From assembly GCF_001751255.1 (NCBI RefSeq), contig NZ_LJGW01000107.1, positions 1 to 46,858 on the forward strand: a DNA stretch of 46,858 nt, given 5' to 3'. Shown here one piece after another: positions 6,755-14,248 of the stretch (within the stretch, counting starts at the first letter, position 1; the number at the start of each line of letters is the position of its first letter). This DNA comes from Streptomyces nanshensis (GTDB taxonomy: Bacteria; Actinomycetota; Actinomycetes; Streptomycetales; Streptomycetaceae). The notes under the pieces are model-generated. The model was not told where the DNA came from, searched no databases, and was given only the letters and a program-made list of their open reading frames with translations. Both the position numbers and the translations under genes were made by a program.

Positions 6755-8119
6755 ATGTCGAAAAACCGTGCCCGGGACCGCGCTGCCCGCCGCCAGATGC
6801 AGGGAGGGGCCCGCCGCGCCCGCGCCGCCCGCACCGTCGACACCACCGCCGACCGCACCGAGTACCCACCGCGGCTGGTCGACGGCCGCGGCGAGAGCTG
6901 GTACCTGACCAGCCGCCCCAACGCCTATGGAACCCGCGCGCTGGACTACACCGAGACCCGCACGTACGAGGAGATCGACGCCGAGCATGGGCCCGTACGG
7001 CACGTGGACATCGCCACGGAGGATGACCGGGCCCGCTTCACTGCGGCGCTGCGGCAGGCCGGGCACCGGGCGCTGGGCACGCTCGCCGTCGCGCTGCGGA
7101 TGACGGCCGAGGCCGCGGAGCGCGCCACCGGCCGCCCCGGCGATCTCGTGGCGGGCCGCCCCGGCTCCTGGGAGTCGGCGACGGTGATGTCCCTGACTCG
7201 CTCGGAAGCCGCCCACGCTCCCGCCGGCCAGGTGGACGAGGACGCGCTCAAGGTGCTGCTGCCCGTCCTGGAGCGCTGGGTCGTCACTGGCCCCACCGTG
7301 GTCGAAGTCGCCGAGAGCCTCACCTACGACCTGGCCGCCCTCGCCGACGAATCCGGCGGCTGGCACGGCATCACCGACGCCTGGATGCGCCGTCACGCCT
7401 CCGAGTCCGTCCGCTCCTGGGCGATGAGCCGCTGCTCCGCCCCGGACGACGCCGTGCCGGAGCCGGAAGCACTGCCGCACACGGTCGACCGCGTCGCACT
7501 GGTCTTCGGGGCGACGTTGCCCGTACGGCCCGTGGAGGGCCTGACCGCAGGCTCCACCGTGGACGAGCTGTTCGCCGCTCTGGTGGCCCGTGCCGCCTAC
7601 CGGCTGGAGCGGGCGGAGACCGGGGAGCGCTACCCGGCCCGCGCGGACGTGTGGGTGCAGCCCAAGCCGCAGTTCGCGACGCCGGAGGACTGGCCGGAGG
7701 GCTGGCGCCGGGGCGAGGCCCTGGTCATGGTCACCGCACGCCGCCCCTGGGAGGCCCCGGAGGAGGACACCGCCGTCGTCGCGGACATGGTCCGCGCGGC
7801 AGCGGAGCAGTTGCACGAGGTCCTGCCGCCGCTTCCCGGGCACGAGCTTGCCGGGCACGCTGGCATCCCCTTCGAGATGCACGCCGCGCTCAACGGCGCC
7901 ATCGCCCCGGCCTCCTTCGACCGGCTGCTGGCCGAGATGCAGGAGCGTGCCGTGCACTACGGCCACACCGTCATGGCCGAGACGGAGTTCGACCCGCGGC
8001 AGAACCTCCCGTCCGCATCGTCGACGGGCTACGTCGTCGATACGGCGCCGTCGCACGGCCTGGTGGAGGTCGACCACCCCCAAGCCAACCCGCCGGGGCG
8101 CGGGGGAGTGGAAGACTGA
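6755..8119 (+). CDS. Hypothetical protein, 454 aa, first gene of a three-gene group
   Basis: ATG at 6755 is chosen for the strong AAGGAG eight bases upstream; the frame is open further left but that part is not coding-like. The N-terminus is very basic (MSKNRARDRAARRQM), suggesting nucleic-acid contact. The body is soluble, mixed alpha/beta and not assignable. Near the C-terminus is MQERAVHYGHTVMAETEFDP, a segment that reappears in the third gene of this group. No membrane segment or signal peptide is visible. Two more plus-strand genes follow within 55 and 63 bp. Confidence 0.75.
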   Translation: MSKNRARDRAARRQMQGGARRARAARTVDTTADRTEYPPRLVDGRGESWYLTSRPNAYGTRALDYTETRTYEEIDAEHGPVRHVDIATEDDRARFTAALRQAGHRALGTLAVALRMTAEAAERATGRPGDLVAGRPGSWESATVMSLTRSEAAHAPAGQVDEDALKVLLPVLERWVVTGPTVVEVAESLTYDLAALADESGGWHGITDAWMRRHASESVRSWAMSRCSAPDDAVPEPEALPHTVDRVALVFGATLPVRPVEGLTAGSTVDELFAALVARAAYRLERAETGERYPARADVWVQPKPQFATPEDWPEGWRRGEALVMVTARRPWEAPEEDTAVVADMVRAAAEQLHEVLPPLPGHELAGHAGIPFEMHAALNGAIAPASFDRLLAEMQERAVHYGHTVMAETEFDPRQNLPSASSTGYVVDTAPSHGLVEVDHPQANPPGRGGVED

Positions 8120-8173
8120 CCCGGCGCTCCTGGAGGACAATCAGGGCGGGAGCAGCACACCGGGGAGGAACAC

Positions 8174-8545
8174 GTGGACGGACTGGATGACGCGCTGGGC
8201 GCCGACGTATCCCGCATCGCACGAGCACGCCAGAGCCTTGAGGACGCGTGCGCCGGCGTCGTGGAGATGGCTCAGGCCGTCGAGGACTTCACGGGGATGG
8301 GTACCGACGAGCTGCCCGCTGCCGTCACCGCGCTCGCGTCTTCTCAGTACCTGGACGAAGACGAGGGCAGCGCACGGTGGGTGTCGAAAGCCTTCACCGC
8401 CAGTCCGATGTCTCTGGTCTCCAGAGGAGAAGCGGCGCTCGCTTTCGGCGGTGCGGTCATGGTGCTGCGCGGCGCCTTGCACGAGTTGGACCAGGCTGTC
8501 GCCGCGGCGGGTCCGACTGCCCCCGGCGGGACGTTCTCCTCCTGA
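8174..8545 (+). CDS. Hypothetical protein, 123 aa
   Basis: GTG at 8174 follows GGGGAGGAACAC, a strong ribosome site. The product is a small acidic helical protein (MDGLDDALGADVSRIARAR at the start, Ala-rich helices later) with no recognised domain. It probably shares a transcript with the genes on either side. Confidence 0.7.
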   Translation: MDGLDDALGADVSRIARARQSLEDACAGVVEMAQAVEDFTGMGTDELPAAVTALASSQYLDEDEGSARWVSKAFTASPMSLVSRGEAALAFGGAVMVLRGALHELDQAVAAAGPTAPGGTFSS

Positions 8546-8607
8546 GCCGGTCGGTACGGTACGCGCTATGACTACGGGCGTGAGTAGTTGAGGTACAGGA
8601 AGTCCCG

Positions 8608-8985
8608 ATGTTCGACCCGCAGCAGAACCTCCGCAGCGGGACGGAGAAGACCGTGAGCACCCCCTCTGAACCGGAAACGGACTACGAACGGCTGCGGCGC
8701 CAGATGCAGGAGCGGTACCTGCACTACGGCCACACCGTCGAGGGCGAACTCGTGGTGGGGGGCGCAGAGGAGGAGTTCGGCGCGAAGCGGTACGCCCGTG
8801 TGGAGGTCTCCGATCTCCTGTGCGACACCTGCGGGCGGAACGACCGGATGCCGACTCCCGGCGACTACGCCTCCATGTGGCACGCAGGATGGCGCTGGCC
8901 CGGCGGCCCCGAGCCGCCCGGGACCGTGCGGCTCGTCCCGCGCGTGTACCTCTTCTCCTGCCCGGTCTGTCCACCGGTGATCTGA
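8608..8985 (+). CDS. Zinc-ribbon-like hypothetical protein
   Basis: 125 aa from ATG at 8608 (AGGAAG upstream); a GTG at 8653 is an alternative start. The start MFDPQQNLR and the block MQERYLHYGHTVEGE repeat, in the opposite order, the C-terminal motif of the 454-aa protein two genes upstream. The second half has CDTC near residue 72 and a C-terminal CPVC, a treble-clef or zinc-ribbon-like pair. Function unknown; the cysteines suggest a structural zinc. A decayed copy of its 3' half lies at about 10455-10588. Confidence 0.65.
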   Translation: MFDPQQNLRSGTEKTVSTPSEPETDYERLRRQMQERYLHYGHTVEGELVVGGAEEEFGAKRYARVEVSDLLCDTCGRNDRMPTPGDYASMWHAGWRWPGGPEPPGTVRLVPRVYLFSCPVCPPVI

Positions 8986-9013
8986 TCGGGCCTCCGCCGC
9001 CCGTACGGCTGCG

Positions 9014-9544
9014 CTACAGGCCGAGACCGCCGGTTGGAGCGGATCCCCTCTCCTGCCTCGCCGGTACGGCCTCGTCGTCGTCGCGGTCGAGGAGTGCGAG
9101 CACCGCGGCGTACTGCTCCGGGGTGAGCCCCACGGGGTTGTCCTGGGCGCGTTCGACGTCACGGCGGTACAGGTGGTGCTGTCCGGCGGCCCACGCGCGC
9201 AGCAGGTCGCGGGCCTCGTCGGGGGTGACGTCGAGCGCGTCGGCCACCTGCTGCCAGGTGGCGCCCAGTTCGGCCGCTTCACGGATACGGCCGCCGCGCT
9301 CGTGCTCGATGTCCCGGCGCATCGACTCGCGCAGCGCCAGGCACGCCAGGGCGTCGCCGGCGTCGCCGCGCTCGACCTCGAATTTGAAGTCGGCGGGCAG
9401 CGCGTTGTTCGCCAGCCGGTCGTGGTGCTCGGTGTGTTTCTCCATCTGCCACGTCAGCGGCACCGGCCCGCCCCGCTTCGTCCGCACGTCGTCGGGACGA
9501 CGGACGGTCAGGCTCTGCCAGTGCTGGAACTCCGGTGTGCTCAC
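9014..9544 (-). CDS. Hypothetical protein with HTH-like segment
   Basis: 176 aa. The start is GTG at 9544 because it overlaps the stop of the upstream 283-aa gene as GTGA, with coding sense beginning there. The N-terminal third holds TVRRPDDVRTKRGGPVPL, followed by a helical region where LGATWQQVADALDVTPDEAR (near residue 105) reads as a helix-turn-helix. I believe similar proteins occur on other Streptomyces mobile elements next to the partner gene upstream. It converges with the zinc-ribbon gene at 8985. Confidence 0.7.
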   Translation of the reverse strand: MSTPEFQHWQSLTVRRPDDVRTKRGGPVPLTWQMEKHTEHHDRLANNALPADFKFEVERGDAGDALACLALRESMRRDIEHERGGRIREAAELGATWQQVADALDVTPDEARDLLRAWAAGQHHLYRRDVERAQDNPVGLTPEQYAAVLALLDRDDDEAVPARQERGSAPTGGLGL

Positions 9545-10392
9545 CTGCCGGCCTCCTCGCTGTTCGTCACGGCAGGCGCCTCCTTCGCCTTCACCCACTC
9601 CGCCGCCGCGGTCCGCTCGGCGACCAAGTCGGCGTGGTCGCGCTCGGCCTGCGCGAACCCGCGGTACTTCGCGGCGTAGGCGCGGTGTTCCTCGGCCAGC
9701 TCGGGCTCCAGGGGGATCAGTTGCTCGTAGAGTTCGGCCAGCTCCTCATCTGCGGCCGCCGCGGCTCGCAGGGCGGCCACACGCTCCGCGGAGTCACCCT
9801 CTTCCTCGCCCAGTTGTTTGGCTTCCGCCCCCAGCTCCCGGCTTCGCCGAGCCAGAGCATCCCGGCGCTGGTGCACGGCGTCAGCGCGCTCGCGGCGGGC
9901 GCGGTCGAGGTTTTCGGAGCCGGGGATGCGCACCGCGTCCAGGCCGGAGCTGACGGCCTCCGCCGGGGCGTCGGGACGCAGCCGCGCGTACAACTCGTCG
10001 TAGAGGTGAGCCCGTTGAAGCGGGGTATCAAAGCTGTCCGAGGTCATGCAGGTGCGGCCGTTGTGGGCCCAGGCCGCCACGTCGTCCGCCCACCTCCGGT
10101 GCGCGGACTGCTTGGAGATGCCGGCGACCCTGCCGAGCACCGGATAGGGGGTGTCGCGCTCCCGCTCGGCGACGACCGCGTACTTGACCAGCCATGCGAC
10201 ATCCTCTTCGGCCCGCAGCGCCGCGGCCAGCAGCGAACCCGGCTCGGCGTCGGGGTCGATGGGGACCTGCTGAAGCAGGGTGTCGATCAGGCGGAGGCAC
10301 CTGCCCGAGTAGCGCAGGCGGGATTCGTCGCGGGGAGAGAGGGGGCTCGGGTCGGGTCGCTCGGTACCGGGGGTCTGGGCGGCGTCTGTCAT
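9541..10392 (-). CDS. Hypothetical protein with N-terminal HTH and coiled coil
   Basis: 283 aa, ATG at 10392. Residues 85-105 (VLGRVAGISKQSAHRRW) form a helix-turn-helix like those in small actinobacterial regulators. Residues 165-255 are a long charged coiled coil. The C-terminus contains AAAEWVKAKEA, matched by AAAAKWVKAEVDA at the end of the 216-aa gene upstream. The gene has a dedicated regulatory region (10394-10442) and no ribosome site, so a leaderless message is likely. The following gene overlaps by GTGA. Confidence 0.7.
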   Translation of the reverse strand: MTDAAQTPGTERPDPSPLSPRDESRLRYSGRCLRLIDTLLQQVPIDPDAEPGSLLAAALRAEEDVAWLVKYAVVAERERDTPYPVLGRVAGISKQSAHRRWADDVAAWAHNGRTCMTSDSFDTPLQRAHLYDELYARLRPDAPAEAVSSGLDAVRIPGSENLDRARRERADAVHQRRDALARRSRELGAEAKQLGEEEGDSAERVAALRAAAAADEELAELYEQLIPLEPELAEEHRAYAAKYRGFAQAERDHADLVAERTAAAEWVKAKEAPAVTNSEEAGR

Positions 10393-10393
10393 G

Positions 10394-10442
10394 GCGTCAG
10401 CCTACGGCTGACACCATGAAGTTGTCAGCCGTAGGCTGACGC
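10394..10442 (-). promoter_or_regulatory. Nested palindromes containing a leaderless promoter
   Basis: GTCAGCCTACGGCTGAC (10396-10412) and GTCAGCCGTAGGCTGAC (10424-10440) are each palindromic and together form a perfect inverted repeat, 20-bp arms 10394-10413 and 10423-10442. On the minus strand, CTGACA (10428-10423) and TAGGCT (10404-10399) are separated by 18 bp and fit -35 and -10 boxes, one inside each palindrome. Initiation would fall at about the ATG at 10392. A weaker third site lies at 10453-10469. The arrangement implies tight repression by a dimeric regulator. Confidence 0.6.
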
Positions 10443-10454
10443 ATGGAGGGTCGT

Positions 10455-10588
10455 CAGCCAGAAGATGACGCACGCGCGCCCATGCGGGATGCCGGCGCTG
10501 GCGCGGGGCACCGCGGCGCCCTGGACCGCGGGATTCGTCCCCCGCTGCTTCCCCCTTCTTCCTGCCGGCTTGCCCACCGGGGATCTGA
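10455..10588 (+). pseudogene. Decayed duplicate of the zinc-ribbon gene 3' end
   Basis: The plus strand here aligns by eye with the last third of the 8608-8985 gene: the ATG-containing segment, the CCC-GGACC stretch, CTTCTTCCTGCC, and an end reading CPPGI-stop where the intact gene reads CPPVI-stop. Small insertions and deletions break the frame. The similarity continues across the stop into CTACAGGCCGA, the 3' end of the next minus-strand gene, in both places. Gene end and convergent neighbour were therefore duplicated together, then the left copy decayed. Confidence 0.5.
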
Positions 10589-10616
10589 CCAGACGCCAGC
10601 CAGCCCGACGGCTGCT

Positions 10617-11765
10617 CTACAGGCCGATGCCCTTGGTCGGGGCGTCCTCGAACAGCTCGCCTTCGTCCACGTACTCCCAGAACACTGGACTGTTGGTGGA
10701 CCAGCCGCCCTGGCGGCGCAGCTTCTCCACGCGCTTGCCCTTCTTCCGGCCGGTGGTGACCAGGCCGCGCCGGGCGGAGTGTCCGGTGATCCGCCGCCCG
10801 CTCAGTCCGGCGTAGCGAGCGCAGCGCGCGAGCGCGCGGCCGACGCCGTCCGGCGAGAGGCGGGCGGTGCCCAGATGCCCCCACTGGTCGACGGGCAGGT
10901 ACGCCGGGCCGCCGTCCTCGGCGCCGGCGGCGAGCTTGGCCTCGTGCCAGGCGAGCCAGCAGCGGACCGGGCAGGTCTCGCGGTGCTCGCCGGGGGTGAC
11001 GGGGACGTCCCGGGCCGGGCGTCCCTTCACCGACGGGACGTGCACCGTCAGTCCCTCGTCCACGACCTGGATGTTCGGGTCGTCCAGCTCGCTCATCTCC
11101 TCGTTGCGCCCGGCGACGGCGAGCTTCATCGAATGCATCGCCTGGTCCCGCAGCCGGGCCAGCTCCGGCACGACGAGGACCCGGCGGCGTCGGGCATCCG
11201 GCCGCGGCGGGCGCTCGCGCGGAGCACCGGCCATCGCCCGCACATCCTCGGGAGTGAGCGCGGCGGCCTTGCCTCGGCCCCGCGCCATCCGCACCGGGTC
11301 CAGCCGCCACTTGCGGATCAACTCCCGCGCGGCGAGCGTCGCTTCCTTCGGCACCTCCACCCGGTACGGCGGCCGTCGCGCGGTCACCGTGACCCCGGTG
11401 ACCCGCCGGTCGATCGTGTTCGGCGGCGCCTTGACCACCTGGTCCAGCCACTTCACGAACGCGACCATCGTCCCGCGGGTGACCGCCGTGTCCGGCAGGC
11501 GATGCCCTTTCCGCTCGGCCAGCCAGTCGTGGAAGTCCTGCCAGACCACCCAGTCACGGGCGTAGCCCGTACGGGACTTGGCGGCCCGAGCCCCCCACAG
11601 GTCCTCCTCGGCCTCCTCTTCCAGCGCCGCGAGGACGGCGGCCGCCGGATCGTGCACGGCGACCTCGCCGCCGGGGGCGTCGTCGACGTCGACCAGCTCG
11701 GCGTCGACGACCTCCACCGGCTCCAGCTCGCCCCCGACTTCCTCGACGGCGGTCGCTGCGCGCAC
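10617..11765 (-). CDS. Tyrosine recombinase (integrase)
   Basis: 382 aa from GTG at 11765, four bases after the upstream stop with AGGGG before it. The catalytic domain appears complete: R220 in AGRNEEMSEL, K247 in SVKGR, H329 and R332 in HSARRG, W355 in GGWST and nucleophile Y365 in WEYVDEGE. Residues 60-150 form the core-binding domain; the first 55 residues are an acidic extension. It should cut and rejoin DNA by a 3'-phosphotyrosine intermediate. It ends a run of coupled minus-strand genes, so it may act in element integration, dimer resolution or a local rearrangement. No att site was recognised. Confidence 0.85.
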   Translation of the reverse strand: MRAATAVEEVGGELEPVEVVDAELVDVDDAPGGEVAVHDPAAAVLAALEEEAEEDLWGARAAKSRTGYARDWVVWQDFHDWLAERKGHRLPDTAVTRGTMVAFVKWLDQVVKAPPNTIDRRVTGVTVTARRPPYRVEVPKEATLAARELIRKWRLDPVRMARGRGKAAALTPEDVRAMAGAPRERPPRPDARRRRVLVVPELARLRDQAMHSMKLAVAGRNEEMSELDDPNIQVVDEGLTVHVPSVKGRPARDVPVTPGEHRETCPVRCWLAWHEAKLAAGAEDGGPAYLPVDQWGHLGTARLSPDGVGRALARCARYAGLSGRRITGHSARRGLVTTGRKKGKRVEKLRRQGGWSTNSPVFWEYVDEGELFEDAPTKGIGL

Positions 11766-11769
11766 TCGG

Positions 11770-12144
11770 TCACCCCTGCCCGGTCGTTGCCGCGTGGCTG
11801 CGGGCGGCCCAGGCGCGAGCCTCCGCGGTCTCCGGATGCTCCTGGCCTCGCGCGGCGAGCTGCTGCTCGTACTGTTCGGCCTCGGTGCGGCAGGACGCTG
11901 CGGCGCACAGGGCGCGGGCCTCGACCCGCAGCCCGTCCTTCTCGTCGGGGGTGACGGTCAGCGTCTCGACGCTGGAGGCTTGCCCGGCCACGCACAGGAA
12001 GATGGCGAACAGTTCCTCGGTCACCTGCCGGCACAGTGCGTCCCGCCCGTACTGGGCGAGAAGTCGCTTGTCCCACGTCTGTTCTGCTTGGTGCACCACG
12101 GCGGGCGTGCCGTCGGGCAGGGTGACGGTGGCGATCAGGGTCAC
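11770..12144 (-). CDS. Hypothetical protein, paralogue of the 13375-14034 product
   Basis: 124 aa; GTG at 12144 overlaps the upstream TGA (GTGA). It begins with a strand-rich segment (ATVTLPDGTPAVVHQAE) and ends with a helical part containing ALCAAASCRTEAEQYEQ and ARAWAARSH. Both blocks are matched in order by the 219-aa protein encoded two genes upstream (VTLPDGTAAVVH, ALCTDPECRTFAESYEQ, ERAWASRQ), so the two are paralogues, this one lacking the C-terminal extension. Function unknown. It directly precedes the recombinase gene. Confidence 0.7.
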   Translation of the reverse strand: MTLIATVTLPDGTPAVVHQAEQTWDKRLLAQYGRDALCRQVTEELFAIFLCVAGQASSVETLTVTPDEKDGLRVEARALCAAASCRTEAEQYEQQLAARGQEHPETAEARAWAARSHAATTGQG

Positions 12145-12731
12145 GGGCAGCTCTCCTTGGGCTCGGTATTGGCGATCCAGATGGGGCTGCCGATCAGCAC
12201 CACGTCGGCGGTGTGGGTGCCCAGGCGGACGGGGCCGCGGTGGTACGCGTAGATCTCCGTGCCGACCTCGCTGCTGTGAACCGGCACGGTTCGGTCTTCG
12301 TGTTCCTGATGGGCAGCGGCGGCGAGGTCCACGAGGGAGGCAGCAACTCCGGGGATCGCAAGCGTTTCGATGGCCGCCTCGTCGGTCTCCCGGTGGCCCA
12401 CCGCGAGGAGTTGCAGGGCGCGCACCATGTCGGGGTCGGTCAGTGCCTCCCGGGCGGCGCGCGGCAGCGGGGCGTGGCCGGGCTGGACGTTGCGGGCGGC
12501 GCCGAACAGGCACCACCCCACGGTCACCGCCGGAAGGCGGGTGGTCCCGGTGTAGAGCACCAGCCTCGGGTCCTCGAATCCGCCGGTCCGGTACAGGCCG
12601 ACGTCGGTATGGACGACGCCCGGCACGGGCGGCACCGCCGCCGGCCACCCGGCGAACAGCTCCTGCGCCGATGGCATCTGCTGCTTGGCGGCGTCGATCG
12701 CGGCGTCGATGTCGGCGTCATTGATGCTCAC
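12141..12731 (-). CDS. Hypothetical protein, 196 aa
   Basis: GTG at 12731 overlaps the TGA of the gene before it (GTGA), and its own stop overlaps the next GTG in the same way. The product starts MSINDADIDAAIDAAKQQM and continues as a mixed alpha/beta protein with hydrophobic strands (LPAVTVGWCLFGAA, ADVVLIGSPIWIAN). No recognised family or catalytic motif. The unbroken coupling argues that it is made stoichiometrically with its neighbours. Confidence 0.7.
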   Translation of the reverse strand: MSINDADIDAAIDAAKQQMPSAQELFAGWPAAVPPVPGVVHTDVGLYRTGGFEDPRLVLYTGTTRLPAVTVGWCLFGAARNVQPGHAPLPRAAREALTDPDMVRALQLLAVGHRETDEAAIETLAIPGVAASLVDLAAAAHQEHEDRTVPVHSSEVGTEIYAYHRGPVRLGTHTADVVLIGSPIWIANTEPKESCP

Positions 12732-13378
12732 TGGTCCTGCCCCTCCGTGGTCACGCTCGCGGCGGCCGCGTCGACCTCCGCCTTCACCCACTTCGCCGCC
12801 GCGGCGACGGTCGCGAACGTCTTGTCGCCGCTCGTGCGCGCCCAGGTGACGTGCGGCGCCGCCCGACCGGTCACGGACGGCCCGAACGTGGAGAGCGCTC
12901 CCGCGCTCCAGATCGTCCCGCCCCGCGGTCCCCGGCCCTCGCCGATGCCGCCGACGATGTCTTCCTCGGTCAGCCGGGCGACCTTCTCCCGCGCGCACAG
13001 GTAGCCGCTGGGACCGGCGTCCTCCCAATCCCAGTCCAGCAGCGGCGGACCGGGGTAGAGCCACAGCCCGGCCACGCGCTTCGGCGCCTGCCCGTACCCG
13101 GTGCGCACCGTGGTGGTCGTGCGGGCGGTGTGCTCCTCGCCGTTGAGCAGGTGGACCCTGCCGCAGGAGCGGCACAGGACCCGGACGGTGATCCGGTCGT
13201 AGCGGTCGCGGTGGTTGCACTCCTCGTTGGGGCACGCGTGCTCCGGGCCTCCCCGGCGGGAGCGCAGCGCGTCGGAGGCGGTCTGCTGGTCGATCTCCCA
13301 GACGGGCTTGGCGCAGTCCGGCCCGTGGGCGAGCGGCTGCCACTCCAGGTGGGCGGCGATGGCGTCGGCACTGCTCAC
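12728..13378 (-). CDS. Cysteine-cluster (zinc-finger-like) hypothetical protein
   Basis: 216 aa; GTG at 13378 overlaps the upstream stop (GTGA). Residues 48-80 contain HACPNEECNHRDRY and VLCRSCGRVH, a four-cysteine zinc-ribbon-like knuckle. The C-terminal half has two blocks in which a Trp-containing strand is followed by KTFATVAAAAKWVKAEVD; a similar AAAEWVKAK end is seen in the 283-aa protein at 9541. This suggests a shared C-terminal module within the locus. Nucleic-acid binding is plausible from the zinc knuckle but not shown. Confidence 0.65.
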   Translation of the reverse strand: MSSADAIAAHLEWQPLAHGPDCAKPVWEIDQQTASDALRSRRGGPEHACPNEECNHRDRYDRITVRVLCRSCGRVHLLNGEEHTARTTTTVRTGYGQAPKRVAGLWLYPGPPLLDWDWEDAGPSGYLCAREKVARLTEEDIVGGIGEGRGPRGGTIWSAGALSTFGPSVTGRAAPHVTWARTSGDKTFATVAAAAKWVKAEVDAAAASVTTEGQDQ

Positions 13379-14034
13379 CGGGCGGCCTCCGTCGCGTCGG
13401 CGGGAAGGAAGGCGTCCCACTGGAAGTCGGCGGTCCCTGCGAACAGGGCGCCGTACCGGTCCATCCGGCCCTCGTCGCGCTTGGCGGCCGCGTACTGCTC
13501 CAGGGCCTTCCCCAGGCCGAATGCCGCGTGACCGGGCACCGGGTGGGCGAGGTTGAGCAGGCTGTCGGTGAAGCAGCCGGGCCGGAAGATCCGGGCCGCG
13601 TCCGGATCGGTTTGTGCGAGCCAGTGGAGGTTGACGTCCTGGATCTCGGCGGACAGGTACTCGTGATCCATGTCCCGCTCGTCCTGGTCCCCGACGGTCT
13701 GCCTGCTGGCCCAGGCCCGCTCGAAGTCCATGCCGGGGTGACGGCCGCCGATCTCCTGCTCGTAGGACTCGGCGAACGTGCGGCACTCCGGGTCGGTGCA
13801 CAGCGCCAGGGCGTACGCGAACACACCCGGCTCGCCCTGGGACAGCGACTCGACCAGCACACCTCCGTCGTGCTCCCGCACGGCTGTGCAGGTCGAGTCC
13901 GCGTTCAGCTCGTCCAGCACGATCCGGTAGAGGGCGGGCAGCCCGTACCGCTCGATGGTCAGCGAGCCCCATCCGAGGCTCCCGACGTGCACCACGGCGG
14001 CAGTGCCGTCCGGCAGGGTGACAGAGGTGATCAT
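13375..14034 (-). CDS. Hypothetical protein with paralogue two genes downstream
   Basis: 219 aa from ATG at 14034, eight bases after the stop of the upstream micro-gene. The first 115 residues match the 124-aa protein at 11770-12144 (VTLPDGTAAVVH; ALCTDPECRTFAESYEQ). The remaining 100 residues are unique, mostly helical, with HWLAQTDPDAARIFRPG and FQWDAFLPAD near the end. Its stop overlaps the next start by GTGA. No function can be assigned. Confidence 0.7.
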   Translation of the reverse strand: MITSVTLPDGTAAVVHVGSLGWGSLTIERYGLPALYRIVLDELNADSTCTAVREHDGGVLVESLSQGEPGVFAYALALCTDPECRTFAESYEQEIGGRHPGMDFERAWASRQTVGDQDERDMDHEYLSAEIQDVNLHWLAQTDPDAARIFRPGCFTDSLLNLAHPVPGHAAFGLGKALEQYAAAKRDEGRMDRYGALFAGTADFQWDAFLPADATEAAR

Positions 14035-14042
14035 CGCGGCCG

Positions 14043-14141
14043 TCACTTCCCGTCCGCGGTGAGCTGCTTCTGTCCGCGGCGCTGCCACCGGTAGAGCGTG
14101 GCGCCCGGGACCGGGCGGGCCCCGGTATCGGTAAATGGCAC
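14043..14141 (-). CDS. Micro-gene, 32 aa
   Basis: GTG at 14141 follows GAGAGGAAG with good spacing and reads MPFTDTGARPVPGATLYRWQ to a TGA at 14043. The leader (GAGAGGAAGCGA-CAG-C, then a start codon and CCA) nearly repeats the leader of the 211-aa gene upstream, so the ribosome site was either duplicated or conserved. The product is short and basic at its end; it may be a leader peptide or a small partner of the next gene, which begins eight bases later. Confidence 0.5.
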   Translation of the reverse strand: MPFTDTGARPVPGATLYRWQRRGQKQLTADGK

Positions 14142-14164
14142 GTCTGTTCGCTTCCTCTCGGTGT

Positions 14165-14200
14165 CCCCTGACTCCGTGACCTGGGTGACGGAGTCAGGGG
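14165..14200 (-). terminator. Strong hairpin between two genes of the minus-strand series
   Basis: CCCCTGACTCCGT and ACGGAGTCAGGGG form a perfect 13-bp stem with a 10-base loop, between the stop of the 211-aa gene (14249) and the 32-aa micro-gene. It has no T-run. It would reduce read-through into the coupled genes downstream, splitting the series into two units. Confidence 0.5.
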
Positions 14201-14248
14201 CGGGCGGGTGACCTCGCGTGGTGCTCGTACTCGCCGACGGGGTGACGG

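Noticed and set aside
12141..13862. 573-codon frame spanning several minus-strand genes
   Set aside because: Only its last 196 codons are coding; the rest overlaps better-supported coupled genes in other frames.
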